Of a DNA stretch of 13,419 bases, positions 1 through 7,750 are shown piece after piece (the first letter of the stretch is position 1; each line of letters opens with the position of its first letter). The stretch spans positions 1-13,419 of the forward strand of contig JAITXK010000091.1 of assembly GCA_031284765.1 (NCBI GenBank), in the 5' to 3' direction. A program made the translations under genes and the position numbers. Source of the DNA: Candidatus Symbiothrix sp. (GTDB taxonomy: Bacteria > Bacteroidota > Bacteroidia > Bacteroidales > Azobacteroidaceae). A model generated the notes under the pieces. The model made no database searches. It saw only the letters and a program-made list of their open reading frames with translations, and was not told where the DNA came from.

Positions 1-684
1 AGATTTTTCATAAGATTGATATTTTAGAAATGAGTAATTTATTTGCGTAATCGGATTTTATTTTCAATCCCGCTCGGCGAAAGCTCCATCCTTCGCCGTT
101 TTAAAAGCAAGTCTTCGGACTTGCCTTTCTCAAACCTTAAAAAAATAATAGCTCCATTATTTGCTATCATTTTATGTCCTGATATTCTATAACATTATAC
201 TCATTTTCTTCTCTTTTTTATGGCTGCAAGTCTGGAGACTTGTTTTTAAAACGACGCAGGCAGAGCCTCTGCCGAGCGGGGGAAACACTGTGATCTTTTT
301 TATATTTATAATAATTTAGACGTAATTTGTTTTTTTTACTAAATTCAAGTTGCAAATATATAATGAGTTTCTATAATTACAAATAATTTTGAGTGTTTTT
401 TAAAATAAAATACTTAAAAGGTTGGAGATGCGCCACAAAAAGCGTCGAATGCTCAACCTCGCTACTCAAAAGAATATCTATTAAATAAACTTTTATATTA
501 TTAATTTATATGATTATCGGATGTTATACCTAAAAGCAAATATGCAGCCAAGCAATACCGAAAATTTGAGGTCAATTAGAAACTCCGTTTTTGAGTTGAC
601 AAGATGTTACATCCATGAAAAGAAATCCTTACCTTAGCTGGTCGAATATACAAAAGAATGGATGAAAAATGACCCCAATATATT
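1..684. other. AT-rich stretch without an intact gene
   Basis: No reading frame here looks like a protein gene on either strand. The stretch is strongly AT-rich apart from the two arms of the 69-280 element and a GC-richer patch at about 420-460. That patch can fold into a weak hairpin: GGTTG at 420-424 faces CAACC at 454-458, with a few inner pairs. Together with the sirtuin remnant that follows, this looks like decaying intergenic DNA. I see no tRNA, rRNA or recognisable riboswitch in it. Confidence 0.6.
69..280. repeat. MITE-like element with 55-bp imperfect inverted arms
   Basis: The left arm (69-124) and the reverse complement of the right arm (226-280) match over about 55 bases. Both begin CCCGCTCGGC, both carry GTTTTAAAA, and both end in a small hairpin. 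The left hairpin is GCAAGTC-TTCG-GACTTGC (107-124), a seven-pair stem on a UUCG-type tetraloop. The right hairpin is CAAGTC-TGGA-GACTTG (227-242). The right arm also holds the near-palindrome GGCAGAGCCTCTGCC (259-273). The core between the arms (125-225) is AT-rich and non-coding. I found no convincing target-site duplication. It may be a miniature inverted-repeat transposable element, or two REP-like units in opposite orientation. Which one cannot be settled from a single copy. Confidence 0.55.
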
Positions 685-855
685 GTAGCAAGTATCGAAG
701 GTTGGCTAAATTTTCCTGATAATATTACTCAAAATGTGGATAATCTACACGAACGGGCAGGAAGTACCAATGTTATTCATTTGCACGGAGAATTGACAAA
801 AGCCTGTAATGAATCTAAAACAGATGTGCATGAAATTGGCACAAGAACGATATCC
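685..855 (+). pseudogene. Sir2-family NAD-dependent deacylase remnant
   Basis: One frame reads VASIEGW at 685-705, then a few unmatched residues, then ITQNVDNLHERAGS followed by NVIHLHGELTKAC (about 724-807). The TQNVDNLH segment is the NAD-binding signature of sirtuins, and the HLHGEL segment carries the catalytic histidine. In intact bacterial sirtuins the ASIEGW-like segment and TQN are separated by roughly 40 residues (FYN..RR and the helix after it). Here only about six residues remain, so an internal deletion is likely. The Rossmann-fold start (GAGxSxxSG) and everything after about EIGTRTI are missing. The open frame continues through a terminator and an antisense tRNA, so its tail is not protein. 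I am confident of the family; the exact breakpoints are inferred from memory of the family. Confidence 0.8.
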
Positions 856-878
856 CCGTTTGGAACCCCGAAAAAACG

Positions 879-911
879 AAACCCTGTAAATGTTTATTTT
901 ACAGGGTTTTT
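879..911. terminator. Bidirectional intrinsic terminator, downstream of tRNA-Lys
   Basis: AAACCCTGTAAA (879-890) pairs perfectly with TTTACAGGGTTT (898-909) around a seven-base loop. The hairpin is followed by T residues on the plus strand (907-911). It is preceded by an A run (871-876), which is a U tract for the minus strand. It lies 16 nt beyond the 3' end of the minus-strand tRNA-Lys, so its main job is probably to end that transcript. It would also stop plus-strand transcription coming through the sirtuin remnant. Confidence 0.85.
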
Positions 912-926
912 ATTGCACATGAGTTG

Positions 927-999
927 TGATCCACTTGGGGCTCGAACCCAAGACCCCATCCTTAAAAGGGATGTGCTCTACCAGCTGAGCTAGTGAATC
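927..999 (-). tRNA. tRNA-Lys (anticodon UUU)
   Basis: The minus strand folds into a complete 73-nt cloverleaf. The acceptor stem is GATTCAC (999-993) paired with GTGGATC (934-928), with one G-U pair, and the discriminator A is at 927. The anticodon stem is CATCC/GGATG with loop CTTTTAA, which puts anticodon TTT at 966-964. The D arm (AGCTCAGCTGGTAGAGC) and the T loop (GGTTCGAGCC) are canonical. No CCA is encoded (the bases after the discriminator are CAA), as is usual in Bacteroidota. A promoter lies directly upstream and a hairpin terminator directly downstream, so this is a single-gene transcription unit. Confidence 0.97.
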
Positions 1000-1022
1000 A
1001 GCCTGTGCTTAAAAAGCGAGTG

Positions 1023-1052
1023 CAAAGGTAATCAATTTATTTGATTTTGCAA
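1023..1052 (-). promoter_or_regulatory. Bacteroidota-type promoter of tRNA-Lys
   Basis: On the minus strand a -7 box TACCTTTG (1030-1023) fits TAnnTTTG exactly. A -33 TTG (1052-1050) sits exactly 19 nt upstream. Transcription would start near 1016, leaving a leader of about 17 nt before the tRNA. The promoter overlaps the last codons of purL. The tRNA-Leu promoter further along has the same box and the same spacing, which strengthens both calls. Confidence 0.8.
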
Positions 1053-4000
1053 GTAAAAGCGGAAAATTTCTGTACCCATTCCCGCGCATTCACAAATGCC
1101 TCCAACCACGGACTAAGTTCATCCTCTTTCCTGTCCTGCGGATAATGCGCCCACTGCCAAGGAAATATCGCCCGTTCCAAGTGTGGCATCATCGCCACGT
1201 GGCGCCCGTCGTGCGAACAAATACCTGCCGTGGAATAATCCGAACCGTTCGGATTGGCGGGATACGCATCGTAAACATAGTTGGCCACGAAGTGATAATC
1301 ATCTGCTTTGGCAGGCAAATGGAATTTGCCTTCTCCATGCGCCACCCAAATGCCTAATTTAGCGCCTGAAAGACTGCCGAACATGACAGAATGATTGTCA
1401 GGTATAGACACCGACACAAACTCCGATTCAAACTTGTGCGAGTCGTTGTGCAACATCACCGGACGTTCTTTGTGCTCGGGATAAATCAGATTCAGTTCGA
1501 CCATCAATTGACAGCCGTTGCAGATGCCTAAACTCAAGGTATCCGGACGTGCATAGAACTTGGTCAAGGCTTCGCGCGATTTTTCATTGTAACGGAACGC
1601 ACCCGCCCAACCTTTCGCCGAACCCAAGACATCGGAATTGGAAAACCCACCGCAGAACACAATCATGTTCACGTCTTCCAAGGTTTCGCGACCCGAAGCC
1701 AAGTCGGTCATGTGTACATCTTTCACATCAAATCCCGCAAGATATAAGGCATAAGCCATTTCGCGTTCGCCGTTAGTGCCTTTCTCGCGGATAATTGCGG
1801 CTTTGACTGTTCTGTCTTTGCGGGTCATGTCGAGTGTGGCCGGAAAATTTTTCAATATCCCTTGAAATGACGATGGAAACTGTAACTGCAAAGCCTGCTG
1901 CTTGTAATTTTCAAACCGTGCTTTCGCGCATGTTTCGCCCGATTGTTTCCTGTCCAATTGATAGGACGGGTAATACCAGCTATCCCGCAAGGTATCAATA
2001 TCCAAGGCTTCTTCCCAACCTGCTATTGTGATTTTCCGCTCGCTAATGGGATGCCCGATTGCTGCAAAACGGAGATTATTAGCGGACAATTGCTTTTCAA
2101 CCGCCCGTTTGTCGGCTACCTGAATAATGATGGCCGGATTTTCGCTAAATAATAGCTTCACGATATCCGTTTCGTTGATACCCTTCAAGTCAATCTGCAA
2201 GCCACCGTTGACGTTTGCGAAGCACATTTCCAACAATGTGGTAATCAAACCACCGGCAGAAATGTCATGCCCAGCCAAAATCAAACGGTCTTCAATCAAC
2301 TGTTGAACGGTATTGAAAGCCGTCTTGAAATAGGCCGCATCGGTCACTGTCGGCACCGCATCCCCCACCGCATGAAGCGATTGAGCAAGCGCCGAACCGC
2401 CGAGTTTGAGCGTATCTTTCGAGAAGTCTATATAATATAATGCAGTATCGGGATTATTTACTACAACAGGCGAAACAATTTTCCGGATATCGGACACTTC
2501 CGCACCCGCAGAAATAATCACCGTTCCGGGAGCAAACACCTTCTTGTCGCCGTACTTTTGCGTCATCGACAAAGAATCTTTCCCCGTGGGAATGTTGATG
2601 CCCAAGTCGCAGGCAAATTGAGAGCAAGCCTCCACTGCTTCGTACAAACGCGCATCTTCGCCCGCATTCCGGCAGGGCCACATCCAGTTCGCGCTCAGCG
2701 ACACACTGCTCAACTTCTCTTTCAAAGGAGCAAAAACAATGTTGGTCAACGATTCGGCAATTGCTATGACCGAACCCGCAGCCGCATCTACCATCGCCAC
2801 TTGCGGGGCATGGCCGATAGAAGTGGCAATTCCCGCCTTCCCGCGATAATCCAAAGCCACGGCGCCCAAATCGCTCAACGGCAATTGTATTTCGCCTTGA
2901 CATTGTTGGTGGGCAACTTTTCCCGTTACGGAACGGTCCACTTTGTTGGTCAGCCAATCCTTGCAAGCTACGGCTTCCAGTTGGAGGACATTATTCAGAT
3001 ATTGTAAAACGTTGTTGGCATCGTATTGCGGTGCATGGAACGTTTCCCGAATCGAGTGGTCGTTCATCACGGTGCGAGGCGGTTTCCCGAAGAAATCGCT
3101 CAGTTGCATATCAATCGGACGTTGTCCGTCCGCCTGTTCAAATACAAATTGCATATCGCCTGTCGTTTCGCCGACGACGTACATCGGAGCGCGTTCGCGT
3201 TCGGCGATTTGTTGCACACGGTCAAGGTCTTTTTGTTTCATCACCAAACCCATGCGTTCCTGACTTTCGTTACCGATGATTTCTTTGGCGGAAAGGGTGG
3301 GGTCGCCGACCGGCAGTTGATTCATTTCGATTTTTCCGCCCGTGGTTTCCACCAATTCGGAAAGGCAGTTCAAGTGTCCACCAGCGCCGTGGTCGTGAAT
3401 CGACACAATGGGGTTGGTATCGGACTCCGCCAAAGAACGAATCACGTTTGCAACCCGTTTCTGCATTTCGGGGTTGGCGCGTTGCACAGCATTCAACTCA
3501 ATACCACTGGCAAATTCGCCGGTATCGACCGACGACACAGCGCCTCCGCCCATGCCGATGCGGTAATTATCACCACCCAAAATAACGACCTTTTCGCCTG
3601 CTTCGACGGTTCCCTTCAAAGCATCTTCTTTTTTGGCGAAGCCCACACCGCCGGCAAGCATAATCACTTTGTCGTAGCCGTATTGCTTGTTGTTTTCTTC
3701 GTGTTCGAATGTCAGTACCGAGCCGCAAATGAGTGGTTGACCGAATTTGTTTCCGAAGTCGGATGCACCGTTCGAGGCTTTAATCAGGATTTGTTCGGGC
3801 GTTTGGTAGAGCCAGGGCCTCCCCCCGACTCCCTCCCAAGGAGGGGGAGGAGTAGGGGAAGAAGTCATATACACAGCCGTTCCCGCAATGGGTAACGAGG
3901 CTTTTCCGCCGCCTAAGCGGTCGCGGATTTCGCCCCCGCTGCCGGTTGCTGCTCCGTTGAAAGGCTCAACCGTGGTCGGGAAGTTATGCGTTTCCGCTTT

Positions 4001-4732
4001 GAGCGAAATAACGGTTTCGATGGGTTTGATTTCAAAGAAATCGGGTTTATCACCGCTTGAGGGAGCAAATTGTTCCACTACAGGGCCTTGATTGAAGGCG
4101 ACATTGTCTTTATACGCCGATACCAATTGATTGGGATTGATTTGCGACGTTTTCTTAATCAATTGAAACAAAGACGATTCTTTTTCCACACCGTCAATCA
4201 CAAACAATCCGTTGAAAATCTTGTGGCGGCAGTGTTCCGAATTGACTTGCGAGAAGCCAAAGACTTCGCTGTCGGTCAGTTTGCGACCCAATCGTTCGCT
4301 TATGCTGTTGAGGTAATCAATTTCTTCTGCACTCAATGCCAGTCCTTCCTGTCGGTTGTAGGCGGCAATATCATCAATGGAAATGATTTTTTCGGGTTGT
4401 TTATGGATGGTAAAAACATCCTGACCGATACCGTCATACACTTTTTGAAGCATGGGGTCGAAAGCCGCGTTTTTATCTGCAACTATCTGAAATTCCTCGA
4501 TACGGGCGATGCCTTGAATGTCCATGATTTGGGTAATTTCCACGGCATTGGTACTCCACGGCGTAATCATTTCCCGGCGCGGGCCGACGAGGAATGATTT
4601 TATCGTTTCTTCATTCAACAATTTAGCATCATTGAAAAGCCAGATTAGCTTGTTGATGTCTTCGTTGTTTAATGGGTTCCTGGCTTGCACTGCCAAAATG
4701 GACGGAGTGGGTGTTTGAAAGAATAGAATCAT
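1037..4732 (-). CDS. purL: Phosphoribosylformylglycinamidine synthase, single-chain
   Basis: This cytoplasmic enzyme makes FGAM from FGAR, glutamine and ATP, the fourth step of purine synthesis. At 1231 residues it is the large fused form: PurS-like N-terminus, linker, two AIRS-type halves and a C-terminal class I glutaminase. The first AIRS half shows KAETHNFPTTVEPFNGAATG (about 245-264). The second part shows HDHGAGGH and NIPTGKDSLSM. The glutaminase has the nucleophile Cys in GICNGCQ (about residue 1071), the VAHGEGKF segment, and His/Glu in MMPHLER (about 1184 and 1186). Start ATG is at 4732; there is no strong Shine-Dalgarno, which is normal for the phylum. Oddity: residues 292-306, SPTPPPPWEGVGGRP, are encoded by a GC-rich palindrome (separate entry) at a position that is a variable loop in relatives. 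The frame is intact, so the enzyme is probably functional. Confidence 0.97.
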   Translation of the reverse strand: MILFFQTPTPSILAVQARNPLNNEDINKLIWLFNDAKLLNEETIKSFLVGPRREMITPWSTNAVEITQIMDIQGIARIEEFQIVADKNAAFDPMLQKVYDGIGQDVFTIHKQPEKIISIDDIAAYNRQEGLALSAEEIDYLNSISERLGRKLTDSEVFGFSQVNSEHCRHKIFNGLFVIDGVEKESSLFQLIKKTSQINPNQLVSAYKDNVAFNQGPVVEQFAPSSGDKPDFFEIKPIETVISLKAETHNFPTTVEPFNGAATGSGGEIRDRLGGGKASLPIAGTAVYMTSSPTPPPPWEGVGGRPWLYQTPEQILIKASNGASDFGNKFGQPLICGSVLTFEHEENNKQYGYDKVIMLAGGVGFAKKEDALKGTVEAGEKVVILGGDNYRIGMGGGAVSSVDTGEFASGIELNAVQRANPEMQKRVANVIRSLAESDTNPIVSIHDHGAGGHLNCLSELVETTGGKIEMNQLPVGDPTLSAKEIIGNESQERMGLVMKQKDLDRVQQIAERERAPMYVVGETTGDMQFVFEQADGQRPIDMQLSDFFGKPPRTVMNDHSIRETFHAPQYDANNVLQYLNNVLQLEAVACKDWLTNKVDRSVTGKVAHQQCQGEIQLPLSDLGAVALDYRGKAGIATSIGHAPQVAMVDAAAGSVIAIAESLTNIVFAPLKEKLSSVSLSANWMWPCRNAGEDARLYEAVEACSQFACDLGINIPTGKDSLSMTQKYGDKKVFAPGTVIISAGAEVSDIRKIVSPVVVNNPDTALYYIDFSKDTLKLGGSALAQSLHAVGDAVPTVTDAAYFKTAFNTVQQLIEDRLILAGHDISAGGLITTLLEMCFANVNGGLQIDLKGINETDIVKLLFSENPAIIIQVADKRAVEKQLSANNLRFAAIGHPISERKITIAGWEEALDIDTLRDSWYYPSYQLDRKQSGETCAKARFENYKQQALQLQFPSSFQGILKNFPATLDMTRKDRTVKAAIIREKGTNGEREMAYALYLAGFDVKDVHMTDLASGRETLEDVNMIVFCGGFSNSDVLGSAKGWAGAFRYNEKSREALTKFYARPDTLSLGICNGCQLMVELNLIYPEHKERPVMLHNDSHKFESEFVSVSIPDNHSVMFGSLSGAKLGIWVAHGEGKFHLPAKADDYHFVANYVYDAYPANPNGSDYSTAGICSHDGRHVAMMPHLERAIFPWQWAHYPQDRKEDELSPWLEAFVNAREWVQKFSAFTCKIK
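3815..3862 (-). repeat. GC-rich palindromic repeat read in frame within purL
   Basis: Read on the minus strand, this segment forms a hairpin at 3858-3823. The outer arms CCCCTACT (3858-3851) and AGTCGGGG (3830-3823) pair with one mismatch. After a five-base bulge, CCCTCC (3845-3840) pairs with GGAGGG (3836-3831) around a three-base loop. Base composition (C/G runs) is unlike the rest of purL. It translates to SPTPPPPWEGVGGRP (residues 292-306) between the conserved VYMTS and WLYQTPEQIL segments, without disturbing the frame. From memory, palindromes of the CCCTCC..GGAGGG kind occur repeatedly between genes in many Bacteroidota genomes. I infer that one copy was inserted into, or replaced, a variable loop of PurL. 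The boundaries are approximate. Confidence 0.65.
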
Positions 4733-4783
4733 GCTGATTTTGAATTATACATTTACGAAATTCGGGATGTTTGTTTGTGGGAA

Positions 4784-4791
4784 CAAAAGTA
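4784..4791 (-). promoter_or_regulatory. Probable -7 box of purL
   Basis: The minus strand reads TACTTTTG, an exact TAnnTTTG match, about 51 nt upstream of the purL start codon. A -33 candidate (TTG at 4816-4814) lies at 22 nt, longer than the preferred spacing of about 19 nt, so the -33 part is weak. I saw no purine riboswitch aptamer in the short leader. Confidence 0.5.
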
Positions 4792-4887
4792 GTAAAAAAA
4801 AGTATATCATGGCTCAATGAAAATCTTTTCATATTTTCTAAAAGTTATTAATATCAAATAGTGGGTTTATTTTCTAAAAGGAAATAC

Positions 4888-4895
4888 TAACTTTG
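4888..4895 (+). promoter_or_regulatory. Probable -7 box of the DUF5686 / symporter pair
   Basis: TAACTTTG fits TAnnTTTG and lies 25 nt before the ATG at 4921, which gives a leader of roughly 20 nt. At the expected 19-nt spacing upstream there is only GTTT (4865-4868), so the -33 element is poor. It faces away from the purL promoter across a divergent intergenic region of 188 nt. Confidence 0.5.
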
Positions 4896-4920
4896 CAGTT
4901 CAATCGTACATCATAACAAA

Positions 4921-6261
4921 ATGCCCAACATTTACGCATACCTTCTTACAGTCTTCCTCCTCTTACAAGCGGGCATGGGTTGGCAAACAATGCATGCACA
5001 AGTAATCCATCTGCCACCCGACACGACGGTGTGGCATCCTATAACGGCTGAAAAAGAAGCTGAATTACTGGCGTTGATTGCAGAAATGAACAAACCTCTC
5101 TTCGTCCGCTCCTTGGAAATGGTAACCGACGCCCTTCATTCGGGCTATCTTCCGACGGCGTGGGACAGTACCAAAAGTTTCTTTGATATAGGCCCGCTGC
5201 TCTCTTCCCTGAGTTTGAATCAGTTGGAAGGTTTGCGATTGCGTGCAGGAGGAACCACTACCGCCCATCTTCATCCGAACGGATTTATCGAGGGCTATGC
5301 CGCCTACGGCTTGAAAGACCGGAAATGGAAATATCAAACTTCCTTGACCTACAGTTTTACGCCTAAAAAACGGACTTTACAGGAACATCCGTACCATTAT
5401 TTGTCTTTCATCTACCAATACGATGCGGGTTCTCCGGAGGGAAACTCACCTTTAAAAGAACTGAAAAGTTCTTTTCAGACTGGCGCCGCGGGAGCCAAAA
5501 TGCAGTATATCCGGAAAACCGAATTGCGCTACATCAAAGAATGGGACAAGCGCTTTGCGCTCGCGGCACAACTGCAACACAAGAACAATCAAGCGGCGGG
5601 TATCTTGCATTACAATCGTTTCACTACTGCATCTGCGGGACTGCAATTCCGGTGGACGCCGCCGAAGCAATGGACATTCACCATTTCCCATCAACAGGGG
5701 TTCAAGAATATACTGAACAGCGATTTCGCCGCCCATTATTCGGAATTAAGTGCAACCAAACGTCTTCAATTCGCCTCTCCCGCCTACTTGGAGATAACCG
5801 GCAAAGCCGGCAAAGTCTGGAACAAAGCGCCTTTTCCCCTCCTGATATTGCCCGATGCCAATCCTTCCATCTTCATTGAACAGGAAACGTTTATGATGAT
5901 GCGTGCTTTGGAATTTACGGCCGATGAATCCCTTTCCGCATTTGCTACTTGCAATCTGAAGGGGCTACTATTGAACCGAATCCCACTGATTCACTATTTG
6001 AACATGCACGAAATTATCACCGTCAACGCCATTGCCGGCCATTTGTCGGATAAGAACAATCCTGCGATTCATCCGGCAGGATTGTTTCCATTTCCCCATG
6101 AAACACGGCTTTTCGATGCAAGACCCTATCTGGAGGCAAGCATCGGTCTGGATAATATTTTTAAAATGATACGGGTGGATTATTTCCGTCGATTGACCTA
6201 TTTAGACCAACCGCATACCGGAAAGTGGGGCATCAAGATTGATTTACACCTCGCATTTTAA
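4921..6261 (+). CDS. DUF5686 family outer-membrane protein, short form
   Basis: The 446 residues start with a hydrophobic leader (about 1-26, ending MHA|Q). The leader lacks the usual Lys/Arg near its start, so it is a weak signal peptide. The region KPLFVRSLEMVTDALHSGYLPT, then FDIGPLLSSLSLNQLEGLRLRAGGTTTAHLHP, and the end PYLEASIGLDNIFKMIRVDYFRRLTYLD are the conserved blocks of DUF5686, as is GHLSDKNNPAIHPAGL. The family forms a C-terminal beta-barrel and is usually near 800 residues, with an N-terminal carboxypeptidase-regulatory-like domain and plug-like region. Both are absent here and the barrel part itself looks shortened. Function of the family is not established; an outer-membrane role is inferred. 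It is followed after 12 nt by the symporter gene, so the two are probably co-transcribed. Homology is clear; whether the short form is functional is uncertain. Confidence 0.8.
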   Translation: MPNIYAYLLTVFLLLQAGMGWQTMHAQVIHLPPDTTVWHPITAEKEAELLALIAEMNKPLFVRSLEMVTDALHSGYLPTAWDSTKSFFDIGPLLSSLSLNQLEGLRLRAGGTTTAHLHPNGFIEGYAAYGLKDRKWKYQTSLTYSFTPKKRTLQEHPYHYLSFIYQYDAGSPEGNSPLKELKSSFQTGAAGAKMQYIRKTELRYIKEWDKRFALAAQLQHKNNQAAGILHYNRFTTASAGLQFRWTPPKQWTFTISHQQGFKNILNSDFAAHYSELSATKRLQFASPAYLEITGKAGKVWNKAPFPLLILPDANPSIFIEQETFMMMRALEFTADESLSAFATCNLKGLLLNRIPLIHYLNMHEIITVNAIAGHLSDKNNPAIHPAGLFPFPHETRLFDARPYLEASIGLDNIFKMIRVDYFRRLTYLDQPHTGKWGIKIDLHLAF

Positions 6262-6273
6262 TACGCTTTTTAT

Positions 6274-7719
6274 ATGAACGGCACCCTCATCCTACTCATC
6301 ATTCTACTCTATTTCGGAGCCTTGCTCCTTATCTCCCACCGCATCGGGAAGAAACATTCCGGCAACGAGGCATTCTTTTTGGGCAACCGCCAATCGCCCT
6401 GGTACATCGTGGCTTTCGGAATGATTGGTTCATCGCTTTCGGGTGTCACTTTCGTTTCGGTGCCGGGCATGGTGCGCACTTCCGGCATGACGTATATGCA
6501 AATGGTTTTCGGATTTTTATTGGGCTATGCCGTCATTGCTTTCGTGCTGCTGCCGTTGTACTATAAATTGAATGTAACTTCGATTTACACCTATCTGGAC
6601 AAACGCATCGGCAAGAGAGCCTACAAGACCGGAGCGGGCTTTTTCCTGCTTTCGCGCACCATCATTGCGGCGGCACGGCTGTATGTAGCGGTACTCATCC
6701 TGCAAACCTGCGTTTTTGATGCGTGGCATGTACCATTTGTCGTCACCGCGAGCGTGTTTTTACTGATGATTTGGCTTTATACCCATAAAAGCGGCGTCAG
6801 AACCATTGTCTGGACCGATTTGTTACAAACCTTCTTTTTGATAGCGGCTTTACTCATCATCCTTTGGCAAGTGGCTAAAGGCTTGCATCTGGATGCCTGG
6901 GGAATGGCAAATGTGATAAAAGACAGTCCGCACAGCCAACTGTTTGTTTTTGACGATTGGCAGAGCAGGCAAAACTTCTTCAAGCAACTTCTTAGCGGAT
7001 GCTTCGTAACGATTGCCATGACCGGCATTGACCAGGAAATGATGCAGAAAAACCTTTCCTGCAAAAATCTGAAAGAGGCGCAGAAAAACATTTGCACCTA
7101 CAGTCTTTTCTTTATTCCGGTCAATTTTCTGTTTCTTTGCCTCGGTATTCTGTTGGTACATTTTGCATCCATCCATCACATTGTCCTGCCCGCTTTGGCC
7201 GATGATATGGTACCCGCTTTGGTCACGGGCGGTTATTTCGGCATTCCGGCAGTGATTTTCTTCACCATCGGCATCATCGCCGTCACCTTTGCGAGCGCCG
7301 ATTCGGCTCTGACGGGACTGACCACCTCCATCTGTGTGGACCTGCTGCATATCGACCGGCAAAAAGAACCGCAAGCGAGAAAAACCCGTTTGGGCGTTCA
7401 TTTCGGCATTTCAATCGCCTTTATTTTGATTATGTTGATTTTCAAGGCCATCAACAACAGCAGCGTCATTGATGCCATTTATACGGTTGCGTCCTACACC
7501 TACGGCCCTTTGCTGGGACTATTTGCTGCGGGCATCTTTTTCAAACAGAAAATCAACGATAAAGTTGTGCCGTATATTTGCGTGGCCTCGCCCATCATTT
7601 GTTGGCTTTGTAATAGGATTTTGCAGGCTGCGGTGCAGTATCAGTTCGGGTATGAGCTGTTAATTATTAATGCTTTGCTGGTGATGATTGGGTTGAAGGT
7701 GTTTCAAGGTCATCGGTAG
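6274..7719 (+). CDS. Sodium:solute symporter (SSS family)
   Basis: This 481-residue polytopic inner-membrane protein has about 12-13 hydrophobic segments. It should couple uptake of a small organic solute to the sodium gradient. Family marks are the first helix followed by a short loop with NEAFFLGNRQSPWYIVAFGM, then GSSLSGVTFVSVPG (about 52-65), and the helix with FASADSALTGLTTSICVDLL (about 339-358). The Ser/Thr residues in that last helix match the region that forms the sodium site in related transporters. The substrate cannot be told from sequence; Bacteroidota paralogues are annotated variously for sugars, sialic acid, proline or unknown solutes. The start ATG lies 12 nt after the DUF5686 stop. 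Its 3' end converges on the Spy-like gene with only 31 nt between, and I see no clear terminator hairpin there. Confidence 0.92.
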   Translation: MNGTLILLIILLYFGALLLISHRIGKKHSGNEAFFLGNRQSPWYIVAFGMIGSSLSGVTFVSVPGMVRTSGMTYMQMVFGFLLGYAVIAFVLLPLYYKLNVTSIYTYLDKRIGKRAYKTGAGFFLLSRTIIAAARLYVAVLILQTCVFDAWHVPFVVTASVFLLMIWLYTHKSGVRTIVWTDLLQTFFLIAALLIILWQVAKGLHLDAWGMANVIKDSPHSQLFVFDDWQSRQNFFKQLLSGCFVTIAMTGIDQEMMQKNLSCKNLKEAQKNICTYSLFFIPVNFLFLCLGILLVHFASIHHIVLPALADDMVPALVTGGYFGIPAVIFFTIGIIAVTFASADSALTGLTTSICVDLLHIDRQKEPQARKTRLGVHFGISIAFILIMLIFKAINNSSVIDAIYTVASYTYGPLLGLFAAGIFFKQKINDKVVPYICVASPIICWLCNRILQAAVQYQFGYELLIINALLVMIGLKVFQGHR

Positions 7720-7750
7720 ATGTCTATACTTCGCTAATTATAGTTATCAT

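Noticed and set aside
420..458. Possible structured RNA or small hairpin in the GC-richer patch
   Set aside because: Only short imperfect pairing with bulges, and no promoter or terminator around it; too weak to call as an RNA gene.
581..597. AACTC...GAGTT hairpin
   Set aside because: Five-pair stem without a T run; expected by chance in AT-rich DNA.
736..993. 85-residue open frame starting with GTG
   Set aside because: Its first part is the sirtuin remnant, and its second part reads through a terminator hairpin and the complement of tRNA-Lys, so it is not an intact gene.
2454..2966. 170-codon minus-strand frame overlapping purL
   Set aside because: A second frame of the same strand as purL; Cys/Arg/Gly-rich shadow translation without family features, while the PurL frame is conserved here.
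3026..3895. 289-codon open frame on the strand opposite purL
   Set aside because: It lies wholly antisense to the conserved PurL frame, with composition that follows the codon structure of purL and no recognisable protein family.
4733..4783. Purine riboswitch in the purL leader
   Set aside because: The leader is only about 45 nt and shows none of the conserved three-stem junction bases, so no aptamer can fit.
7720..7750. Terminator between the convergent symporter and Spy-like genes
   Set aside because: The gap is AT-rich, but I found no stable stem followed by T residues for either strand.
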